From an uncultured Eubacteriales bacterium (GTDB taxonomy: Bacteria; Bacillota; Clostridia; Oscillospirales; Acutalibacteraceae), in contig CAKSDA010000032.1 of assembly GCA_934444895.1 (NCBI GenBank), positions 1 to 15,122 on the forward strand: a DNA stretch of 15,122 nucleotides. Reading direction: 5' to 3'. Both the position numbers and the translations under genes were made by a program. Positions 7,372-13,601 of the stretch are shown here, one piece after another. The stretch's first letter is position 1; each line of letters opens with the position of its first letter. The notes beneath the pieces are model-generated. The model saw only the letters and a program-made list of their open reading frames with translations, searched no databases and had not been told where the DNA came from.

Positions 7372-7587
7372 AGGCCGGCGGGAGTAGAACTCCTTAACGC
7401 CTACCAATAATAATTTTTTGCCTTTTATTGTCCCGCCTCAGCACTTGTAATAAGGCAGTATTACTGCGCTTTGGATTTTGCCCTTTCAAAAAATATTTAT
7501 TTGTAAGGGCAAAGAGTTTTTATCAGCCGTTTTTTTCGAAAATTGTTTTTACAAAAAAACATCTATAAAGCGCTGATCGCCGGGCCT
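7372..7587 (-). other. Structured intergenic segment upstream of murF
   Basis: This gap between the hydrolase and murF has unusually many dyads. TTTGCCCTT (7477-7485) pairs perfectly with AAGGGCAAA (7505-7513), and the stem continues as CAAA/TTTG inside. GTAATA/TATTAC forms a 6-bp stem with a 6-base loop (7447-7464). ATCAGC (7577-7572, minus) can pair with GCTGAT about 45 bases on, enclosing a GTTTTTTT/AAAAAAAC helix. CGTTA/TAACG brackets a GGAGT/ACTCC hairpin right before the murF ribosome binding site. Near-matching GC-rich inverted ends AGGCC(C)GGCG lie at 7372-7380 and 7578-7587. It could be an RNA leader controlling murF-ddl or a small repeat element. I match it to no riboswitch or T-box. 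Confidence 0.4.
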
Positions 7588-7589
7588 GA

Positions 7590-8354
7590 CTAGTTTAAAA
7601 AGCTGCCTAAAATGAGATTTGTTTGCCCGGGATATTCCAAAAACGCAAAATGGCTTCCGCCCTTAATTACGCACAATCCGGCATCCGGAATAAGTTTTTC
7701 CATTTTTTGTGCAAGACACAAAGGAACGGCCGTATCGTTTTCTCCCCATATAAGAAGCACAGGACATTTAATATTCGGAAGAATGTCCGAAAGGTCGGAA
7801 TTTACAAGGTTTACGAGGGTCTTTCTCATTACTTCCGGCGCATTGTTATAATCCGATGATCCAAAATGCCCGCGTGCCTTTTTCAGTGTTTCGGCCGTAT
7901 AGTTTCGAATAAGCGGCAGGGTTAAAAAGAATTTTACGGTTTTAAATGAAGCAATTTTTACTTTTTTCTTAAAATCACTTTTTTTGATAAGTCCGGCGCT
8001 TCCGAACAAAACTGCCTTACGGGCGGTTATCAAATTATTACCAAGCATTGAAAGGGTAACTCTGCCTCCGTTTGAGTGCCCTAAGATTATGGGATTTGAT
8101 ATATTGAGTTTTAAACAAAAATCAACAACCAACCCGGTGTAATCCTCAAGCGCCATTGGTTTTGGGGGCAGATCGCTTTTTCCGCATCCCGGAAAATCCA
8201 AAGCAACAATACGGTACTTGTTTTTCGTTTTAAGAAAATTTATTATCCTATTCCATACTTCAAGTGAGGATCCCCAACCGTGAAGCAAAAGAACCGGAAT
8301 ACCGTCTCCCTCATCAATGTAATTTATTTTATAACCGTTGATTTCCAAAAACAT
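7590..8354 (-). CDS. Alpha/beta hydrolase
   Basis: A 254-residue soluble alpha/beta-hydrolase. The N-terminus has a two-strand start (MFLEINGYKINYIDEGDG) and the oxyanion-hole motif LLLHGWGSS. The nucleophile elbow GHSNGG places Ser94, with Asp207 in WGENDTAVP and His235 in GGSHFAFLE completing the triad (numbered from the chosen start). The sequence resembles small-ester, C-C hydrolase or BioH/MenH-like members, and the substrate cannot be told. The open frame begins at 8375, but that ATG lacks a ribosome binding site and lies about where transcription should begin. The ATG at 8354 has AGAGGTG eight bases before it and is preferred. It heads the minus-strand run towards murF and ddl, with a structured 180-bp gap in between. 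Confidence 0.82.
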   Translation of the reverse strand: MFLEINGYKINYIDEGDGIPVLLLHGWGSSLEVWNRIINFLKTKNKYRIVALDFPGCGKSDLPPKPMALEDYTGLVVDFCLKLNISNPIILGHSNGGRVTLSMLGNNLITARKAVLFGSAGLIKKSDFKKKVKIASFKTVKFFLTLPLIRNYTAETLKKARGHFGSSDYNNAPEVMRKTLVNLVNSDLSDILPNIKCPVLLIWGENDTAVPLCLAQKMEKLIPDAGLCVIKGGSHFAFLEYPGQTNLILGSFLN

Positions 8355-8382
8355 TGGCCGATCACCTCTATTCATTCAAAAT

Positions 8383-8391
8383 ATTATACCA
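8383..8391 (-). promoter_or_regulatory. Extended -10 promoter for the hydrolase operon
   Basis: The minus strand reads TGGTATAAT (8391-8383), an extended -10 with a consensus hexamer. No good -35 lies 17 bases upstream, as is common with extended -10 promoters. The expected RNA start, near 8376, is about 20 bases before the ATG at 8354, which supports that start. Confidence 0.6.
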
Positions 8392-8439
8392 AATTTAAAG
8401 CAAAATGAGAAGTAGTATTTTAGATTTTTTAAATATTTA

Positions 8440-8468
8440 TTAAAAAAATTCAAAATGTGTGGTATAAT
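8440..8468 (+). promoter_or_regulatory. Extended -10 promoter reading toward the two-component operon
   Basis: TTAAAA (8440-8445), a 17-base spacer and TATAAT (8463-8468) preceded by TG one base away (8460-8461) form a plausible plus-strand promoter. It would make a leader of about 200 nt before the regulator start. It is divergent from the hydrolase promoter 70 bp away. Of the whole 8376-8675 stretch, the remainder holds the phased repeats described separately and no gene. Confidence 0.5.
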
Positions 8469-8567
8469 TATTTAAAAAATGCAGCTTATCGGGATGTTCG
8501 CCTTTAATACTGCAACTCAAAACAAATAAGCGATACACGGGAATTTGCAATGATTTTGTTAACATTA

Positions 8568-8621
8568 TTTACAAATACTTAATACAACTGAATTAATGTT
8601 GTGTTAATGTAGTATTAACAT
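8568..8621 (+). promoter_or_regulatory. Phased 11-bp direct repeats, probable response-regulator operator
   Basis: TTAATGT at 8593, TTAATGT at 8604 and TTAACAT at 8615 recur with exactly 11-bp spacing. Upstream, TTTACAA at 8568 and TTAATAC at 8579 are also 11 bp apart. OmpR/PhoB-family regulators bind as head-to-tail dimers on direct repeats of about this period. The last two units also form an inverted repeat, TGTTAAT/ATTAACA, around GTAGT. A weak -10, TAAAAT (8628-8633), follows closely, as expected where bound activator replaces the -35. Autoregulation by the adjacent regulator is inferred. Confidence 0.55.
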
Positions 8622-8675
8622 AAAAAATAAAATATCGGTATTAAAAATGTTATAAACATTAAAGGAAGTGTTGTT

Positions 8676-9359
8676 GTGAACAATGTAAAGATTCTTATTG
8701 TGGACGATGATCAGAATATTTGCGAACTTTTACGACTGTATATTGAAAAAGAGGGATTTTCTTCTGTGGTTGTAAACGACGGAGCAGCTGCCGTTGAAGC
8801 GGCCGCCAAAGAGAACCCGGCGCTTATTTTGCTTGACATTATGCTGCCTAAACTTGACGGTTGGCAGGTTTGCAGGGAAATAAGAAAAACTTCCTCTGTG
8901 CCGATTATTATGTTAACTGCCAAGGGTGAAACTTTTGACAAGGTTTTGGGGCTTGAGCTCGGTGCTGATGATTATATTTCAAAACCTTTTGATACAAAAG
9001 AAGTCGTAGCACGAATTAAGGCAGTTTTAAGAAGAACATATAATGATGAAGAAGATTCTAAAATAGTAAGGTTTGATAAACTTGAAATTAATCTTTCAAA
9101 CTATGAGCTTATTGTTGACGGAAAGCAAATAGACACTCCGCCTAAAGAGCTGGAGCTTATTTTCCATTTGGCAAAAAATCCAAACCGGGTATTTACCAGA
9201 AATCAGCTTTTGGATGAGGTTTGGGGGTTCGATTATTACGGAGATTCGCGTACTGTAGATGTTCATGTTAAAAGGCTTAGAGAAAAGCTTGAAGGTGTTT
9301 CCGATCAATGGTCGCTCAAAACTGTTTGGGGCGTCGGATACAAATTTGAACTCAAATAG
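8676..9359 (+). CDS. OmpR/PhoB-family response regulator
   Basis: A 227-residue cytoplasmic transcription factor. The receiver domain (1-120) has the acidic cluster D10-D11-D12, phospho-acceptor Asp54 in LLDIMLPKLDG, Thr81 in IIMLTAKGE and Lys103 in YISKPFD. A winged-helix DNA-binding domain follows (about 130-227), with the family signatures PPKELELIFHLAKNPNRVFTRNQLL (in part) and the recognition-helix region SRTVDVHVKRLREKLE. The start is GTG, with GGAAG seven bases upstream (8664-8668) just after a small dyad, AATGTT/AACATT. The stop lies 14 bases before the kinase ATG, so the pair is co-transcribed. The presence of htrA in the same operon suggests an envelope or secretion-stress role like CssR or WalR; this is context-based. 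Confidence 0.93.
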   Translation: MNNVKILIVDDDQNICELLRLYIEKEGFSSVVVNDGAAAVEAAAKENPALILLDIMLPKLDGWQVCREIRKTSSVPIIMLTAKGETFDKVLGLELGADDYISKPFDTKEVVARIKAVLRRTYNDEEDSKIVRFDKLEINLSNYELIVDGKQIDTPPKELELIFHLAKNPNRVFTRNQLLDEVWGFDYYGDSRTVDVHVKRLREKLEGVSDQWSLKTVWGVGYKFELK

Positions 9360-9373
9360 CGGTGGCCGATGTT

Positions 9374-10807
9374 ATGAAAATGAAACTTTTGAAAAAGTAC
9401 TTCATTACAACAACACTTATAATTGTTATAACTCTTTTGTCGGTATCGGTAATTCTTTGCTTCTTTTTAAGTAATCATATGACAAGGCAAAAGCAGGGAG
9501 TACTTAAGGAAAACTGTGAAGCAATAGCAGGAGCCGTTAAAAAAAGCAGCGGTAAAATAACTTCCGATGAAAACAGCGCATTGTTTAGGACAATATCCAA
9601 AGTTACCGAAGCAGATATTTTTATAACAGATATAAACGGTAATGTGGTGTTTTGCAGTTGTTATGACTGGAGTATTGACGGAACATGTAATCACAATGCA
9701 AGTGCTGTTCCTCAAAATATAATGTCCGAACTGCAAAGCGGAAGTTACAGTGAAACCGGGAATCTTGAAGGAATTTTAAAGCAGCCGCAGTTTACATATG
9801 CGTCACTGCTTTTTAACAGCAACAATGAAAAAATAGGGGCAGTATTCTCAACAATATCCTTTCAGAATATAAAAAACTTTTATGTAACTGTTTTAAAGTT
9901 GTTTTTATTTTCCGCAGCCTTCCCTATAATAATTATGTTTTTTGCCGAATATTATTTTTCTTATAGATTAGTTCGGCCATTAAGGCTTATGTCAAAAGCA
10001 GCTCAAAGCATGGCAAAAGGAGATTTTTCAAAACGAATTCCCGTAACCGGAAACGATGAAATAAGCGAACTTGCGGTAGCATTTAATCAAATGACAAATT
10101 CGCTGGTTCAAATTGAAAGCACAAGACGAAAATTTATTGCAAATGTCTCTCATGAGCTTAAAACGCCAATGACCACAATCGGTGGATTTATTGACGGAAT
10201 TATCGACGGCACAATACCTCCGGAAAAGCAAAATTACTACTTAAATATTGTATCATCCGAAACAAAACGCCTTTCAAGGCTTGTTCAGTCAATGCTCAGC
10301 CTTGCTAAGCTGGAATCCGGAGAACAGAAAATAAACAGCACCCGATTCGATATTTATGATATGCTTATCAGCATATTGGTATCCCAGGAGCAAAGAATAA
10401 AAACAAGGAAAATTGAAATAGAAGGGCTTGAAGATTTAAGCCCTACAAACATAACCGCCGATTATGATTTAATATATCAAGTAGTTTATAATCTGGTTGA
10501 TAATGCGGTTAAATTTACAAACGAAGGCGGCACAATCATGTGCGGGCTGAAGCTAAGTGAAAAAGAGTTCAGCTTTTCAATTAAAAACACCGGCGAGGGA
10601 ATTGAACAAAAGGATCTGCCGTTTGTGTTTGACAGGTTTTATAAAACGGATAAATCCCGCTCTGCCGTTAAGGACAGTACCGGACTTGGACTTTATCTTG
10701 CAAATACTATAATTAAAATTCACGGCGGAAGATTTTCGGTTGAAAGTGTTAAAAATCAGTTTACCGAGTTTATTTTCACTATTCCGCAGAATAATCAGGA
10801 GGTATAA
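9374..10807 (+). CDS. Membrane sensor histidine kinase with cysteine-rich sensor domain
   Basis: The frame opens at GTG 9362, but ATG 9374 has GGTGG eight bases upstream and is preferred (477 residues). Numbered from the GTG: membrane helix 14-36, extracytoplasmic sensor domain about 40-172, second helix 175-200, HAMP about 201-255, phospho-acceptor His264 in NVSHELKTPM, N-box N377-N381 in NLVDNAVKFT, G1 NTGEGI (409-414), F-box FDRFYK (423-428) and G2 GLGLYLA (441-447). All catalytic boxes look intact. The sensor domain carries FCSCYDWSIDGTCNHN, that is Cys98, Cys100, Cys109 and His111, which could form a disulfide or bind metal. It partners the regulator just upstream, and its final codons overlap the htrA ribosome binding site. 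Confidence 0.93.
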   Translation: MKMKLLKKYFITTTLIIVITLLSVSVILCFFLSNHMTRQKQGVLKENCEAIAGAVKKSSGKITSDENSALFRTISKVTEADIFITDINGNVVFCSCYDWSIDGTCNHNASAVPQNIMSELQSGSYSETGNLEGILKQPQFTYASLLFNSNNEKIGAVFSTISFQNIKNFYVTVLKLFLFSAAFPIIIMFFAEYYFSYRLVRPLRLMSKAAQSMAKGDFSKRIPVTGNDEISELAVAFNQMTNSLVQIESTRRKFIANVSHELKTPMTTIGGFIDGIIDGTIPPEKQNYYLNIVSSETKRLSRLVQSMLSLAKLESGEQKINSTRFDIYDMLISILVSQEQRIKTRKIEIEGLEDLSPTNITADYDLIYQVVYNLVDNAVKFTNEGGTIMCGLKLSEKEFSFSIKNTGEGIEQKDLPFVFDRFYKTDKSRSAVKDSTGLGLYLANTIIKIHGGRFSVESVKNQFTEFIFTIPQNNQEV

Positions 10808-10809
10808 TT

Positions 10810-12324
10810 ATGGAAGAAAAGAACGAATACAATAATATTGAGAATAATGATTCCAGTGTAAATGAAAGCGGTTATAATTCAAATTTAAACGAAAATAATG
10901 AGGTTGGCCGCCAAAAGGACGCAGACTCGGATTTTAACCTGGATCCGGACCTAAGCGAGATAGAAACCACAGACGAATTGTATCAAAATTCATCGGATTT
11001 TAAAAGTTCGTCTGAGGAAAACGCAAGTGCACCGCGTAATGAAGATCCGTTTAATGTTGAACCTATAGCGCCTATTATGCCGGAAATACATCAGTCGCCG
11101 TATAAACCGATCGAAAAAAACAGCAATAACGGTATGAGGGTCTTTGCAATAATTTTAGCGGCTTTGGTCGTTATAAGCGCATCTGTAACCGGAGGGTATT
11201 TCGTTGGGGTTAATAAAAAATCCGGCAGTGTAAAAAAGGTGGATTTGGCATCAAAGCCGTCCCCGGAAAATGCTAAATCAACCACCCAAATATTCAGCGA
11301 AGTAGATCCAAGCATTGTGGGTATAGAGGTGTACAACAGCAGTGGAATTACGGCTAACGCCACCGGTGTTATTTATTCGGAAGACGGATATGTAGTTACA
11401 AATGATCATATTTATCTTGGCGCAGGAGAGGCAAAGTTTAAGGTATTTACAAATGATAACAAAATGTATGACGCGGATTTTATTGCAGGAGATACCAGAA
11501 GCGATCTTGCGGTTTTAAAAATTAAAAATGCAACAGGGCTTAAAAAAGCAACCTTTGGAAATTCGGATGAACTTGTGGTAGGAGAAAGCGTAATCGCCGT
11601 AGGAAGACCTAACGGAGCGGAGATGAATACAACCGTTTCCGAGGGTATAATTTCGGCTTTAAATCGCAGAGCGGTAATTACATCCAACTACAGCGGAAAG
11701 TATATTCAAACCGATACCGCAATTAATCCGGGAAGTTCAGGCGGAGCACTTTGCAATTTGTATGGACAAATTGTGGGCATTACATCGGCAAAGCTTGTAG
11801 GTACTTCTTATGAGGGTATGGGATTTGCTATTCCCACAACAACAATGAAATCCATAGTTGAATCGCTCATTGCCAATAAAAGGGTTGTAGGCAGGGCAAA
11901 GCTCGGTATTTCCTATGTGGAAATTAACAGGCTGACTGCCGAACAGAAAAATGTTCCCTGCGGCTTGCAAATAGGAAATATAGATAAAAACAGCGGTCTT
12001 TACGGCAAATCGGTAAAAGTAGGGGATATTATAACCCATATGGACGGTAAAGAGATTACAAGCTCCGAAACGGTTTTAAACGCTATTGAGCAGTCAAAAC
12101 CGGGGGATTCAATTTCACTTACCGTATATTTAGTATCAACCAAAAAAAGTGTTGATATATCGGTAAAATTGCTTGAGGATGAAGGCGGATCGAGCTATAA
12201 CAGCAGTTCAAGTGATCAGGATAATGCAACTAATGATTTTTCTTCGGATGATGATAACAGTGATAATTCCGATTCCTCAAAAAAATATAACAGCTCACAG
12301 TTTGATTTTCCTAACGGAAATTAA
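10810..12324 (+). CDS. htrA: HtrA/DegP-like membrane-anchored serine protease
   Basis: A 504-residue envelope protease. Residues 1-109 form a hydrophilic, Asp/Glu/Asn/Ser-rich cytoplasmic tail, and 110-134 is a single membrane helix. The extracellular trypsin-like domain (about 155-355) has the triad His200 (VVTNDH), Asp232 (RSDLAVLKI) and Ser310 (NPGSSGGAL). One PDZ domain (about 365-455) ends the folded part, followed by a Ser/Asp/Asn tail to 504. The family degrades or refolds damaged exported proteins. AGGAGG lies seven bases before the ATG and straddles the end of the kinase gene, so translation is coupled. Membership in a two-component operon parallels CssRS control of htrA in Bacillus, and induction by secretion stress is inferred. 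The long acidic tail occurs in other Firmicutes HtrA proteins. Confidence 0.92.
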   Translation: MEEKNEYNNIENNDSSVNESGYNSNLNENNEVGRQKDADSDFNLDPDLSEIETTDELYQNSSDFKSSSEENASAPRNEDPFNVEPIAPIMPEIHQSPYKPIEKNSNNGMRVFAIILAALVVISASVTGGYFVGVNKKSGSVKKVDLASKPSPENAKSTTQIFSEVDPSIVGIEVYNSSGITANATGVIYSEDGYVVTNDHIYLGAGEAKFKVFTNDNKMYDADFIAGDTRSDLAVLKIKNATGLKKATFGNSDELVVGESVIAVGRPNGAEMNTTVSEGIISALNRRAVITSNYSGKYIQTDTAINPGSSGGALCNLYGQIVGITSAKLVGTSYEGMGFAIPTTTMKSIVESLIANKRVVGRAKLGISYVEINRLTAEQKNVPCGLQIGNIDKNSGLYGKSVKVGDIITHMDGKEITSSETVLNAIEQSKPGDSISLTVYLVSTKKSVDISVKLLEDEGGSSYNSSSSDQDNATNDFSSDDDNSDNSDSSKKYNSSQFDFPNGN

Positions 12325-12386
12325 CAGATTTAAGAGGTAATTTGCAGTTTTATAATTTATAAAAAAGTTTATAAAAATGCGTATAA

Positions 12387-12427
12387 AAAGATGCGGCGGT
12401 AAATTTACCGCCGCATCTTTGTTTTTT
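12387..12427 (+). terminator. Strong Rho-independent terminator after htrA, likely bidirectional
   Basis: A 17-bp perfect self-complementary sequence (12387-12403 against 12404-12420) with core GATGCGGCGGTAAA is followed by TTTGTTTTTT. On the minus strand the same stem runs into CTTTTTATACG, so it can also end transcripts from the convergent deacetylase gene. Folding would open a few central A/T pairs as the loop. Confidence 0.9.
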
Positions 12428-12469
12428 CGGCCTTGTGCTTCAGACCGATAAACCGTACTTAAAATATTA

Positions 12470-12535
12470 AGTATTGAACATTTAATTTTAAATATTGATC
12501 TTTAATTCTAGCTTTAAATTAGTCTTTAAATATTA
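12470..12535. repeat. Short AT-rich imperfect repeats at the 3' end of the deacetylase gene
   Basis: On the minus strand, units resembling ATTTAAAGNCTAG recur about every 13 bases (TTTAAAGACTA, TTTAAAGCTAGA, TTAAAGATCAAT, TTTAAAATTAAA), followed by looser copies of ATACTTAATATTTTAA. The tract includes the last codons of the deacetylase gene. It recalls, but does not match, the tract at 4338-4490. Low complexity is the simple explanation. Confidence 0.35.
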
Positions 12536-13359
12536 ATAGTTTCACCAGGTTTAATGCAATAATTTTTATTATCCGTGCTAAACCAAACAGTGTATGCAGT
12601 CGGATTGAATACAAGGGTCTTATCAACATTAAAGACAAGAGAGCGGTAGGCAGTGATGTAATTGTAAATTTCAATATTGGTAGCATACCAAATATCATTT
12701 TTACCGGATAACTTTTGACAAATTTCGTCTAAATATTCCCAGTTATTGTCCCTGTCAAACTCATAAGAATGTCCCCAAAGATAAAAAATTCTCGGGCTTT
12801 TTGAAGCCATACTTAAAAATTTCTCAATATATTGCATTAAGTGGGGGTTATTATGATGTGCCGTGGGAACCCAGTTGTGCCAATCGCATGGAAGCAGAAA
12901 ATCGTCGTTATCTCCTCCGAGCGACCTCGCATAAACTATTCCCAGCTGAGTAAGATAACTTTTAACATCATTATAACAAGCACCATTTTCAAAGTATAAA
13001 ATGCCGCCGTTAGGGTATGCCATACCCTTTACAATTCTTCCGAACATCCTTTCCATTGTCTGCCGACATTCCAAAACTTCTGCAATTCCTTCGGTCAGGT
13101 CGGTTACACCGGGAGCCCTGTGATGGGCAGTATGTACGGCAATTTCGTGCCCGGCCGAAACGATGTTTTCAAATATTTCTTCCTTTGTAAGGTGCCAATC
13201 GTCGGTTCCTATAAAGGCGCTGTTAATATTGAATGTGCATTTTAAGTTGTATTTGCTGATTGTTTTTGAAAATCTAATATCATAACGACATCCGTCATCA
13301 TAACTCAGCGTTACTGCTTTTGTTTTATTATCCGGAAAATTCATAAAAAAGTTGTTCAT
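12526..13359 (-). CDS. Polysaccharide deacetylase (NodB-like) family protein, no signal peptide
   Basis: A 277-residue protein with the NodB fold. Motif 1 is SYDDG (19-23, Asp21 and Asp22), motif 2 is HTAHH (His76 and His80, the H-x3-H metal pair), and a motif-3-like AYPNGG lies at 114-119. A later LWGHSYEFD probably supplies the last catalytic histidine. Family members remove acetyl groups from peptidoglycan, chitin-like or xylan chains with a divalent metal. No signal peptide or membrane helix is seen, so it probably acts in the cytoplasm on a soluble sugar or oligosaccharide, unlike secreted peptidoglycan deacetylases. The C-terminal 40 residues look like a small beta-rich extension. It stands alone, convergent with htrA, and its substrate is unknown. 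The ribosome binding site (AGGCGG) is ten bases from the ATG. Confidence 0.8.
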   Translation of the reverse strand: MNNFFMNFPDNKTKAVTLSYDDGCRYDIRFSKTISKYNLKCTFNINSAFIGTDDWHLTKEEIFENIVSAGHEIAVHTAHHRAPGVTDLTEGIAEVLECRQTMERMFGRIVKGMAYPNGGILYFENGACYNDVKSYLTQLGIVYARSLGGDNDDFLLPCDWHNWVPTAHHNNPHLMQYIEKFLSMASKSPRIFYLWGHSYEFDRDNNWEYLDEICQKLSGKNDIWYATNIEIYNYITAYRSLVFNVDKTLVFNPTAYTVWFSTDNKNYCIKPGETINI

Positions 13360-13427
13360 AATATCATGTCCGCCTTTTCTTTTTTAGGTTCTTGATCACC
13401 AAAACCGTAATGAGTTTGATTAAATAC

Positions 13428-13433
13428 ATTATA
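13428..13433 (-). promoter_or_regulatory. Possible -10 of the deacetylase gene
   Basis: A consensus TATAAT (13433-13428) lies on the minus strand about 70 bp before the deacetylase ATG. The hexamer 17 bases upstream, GTTATT, is a poor -35. The position is right, but the sequence around it is very AT-rich. Confidence 0.35.
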
Positions 13434-13539
13434 ATATTTTTAAGTATTTGAATAACTTTGGAGTTTTAACAATACCTGTTGTTTGCATTATATCTCTTTT
13501 GAAGAAACTTTTCAATATCGTTTTACATTTTTGATTGTT

Positions 13540-13580
13540 AAAAAAACAAAAGAACATCCACCTTTTAAGAGTGGATGTTC
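13540..13580 (-). terminator. Rho-independent terminator after the PrsA-like gene
   Basis: On the minus strand, GAACATCCAC and GTGGATGTTC (13580-13571 and 13561-13552) form a perfect 10-bp stem with a 9-base loop. It is followed by TTTTGTTTTTTT. It sits 21 bases after the stop codon of the lipoprotein gene and isolates it from the deacetylase gene downstream. Confidence 0.9.
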
Positions 13581-13601
13581 CTAACTGGTTTAAGACCTTA
13601 A

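Noticed and set aside
7372..7587. Mobile element (MITE) defined by inverted ends
   Set aside because: The inverted ends match over only nine or ten bases with one indel, no target duplication is visible, and copy number cannot be judged from one window. Kept as a finding, not called as a mobile element.
7408..7589. T-box or known riboswitch upstream of murF
   Set aside because: I see no T-box AGGGTGGNACCGCG motif and no consensus core of the common riboswitch classes that I can recognise.
8355..8375. Upstream ATG of the hydrolase
   Set aside because: No ribosome binding site precedes it, and it sits at the predicted transcription start; the ATG at 8354 has AGAGGTG at proper spacing.
8479..8529. 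Sixteen-residue leader peptide ORF (MQLIGMFAFNTATQNK)
   Set aside because: It has no ribosome binding site and would begin only a few bases after the predicted RNA start.
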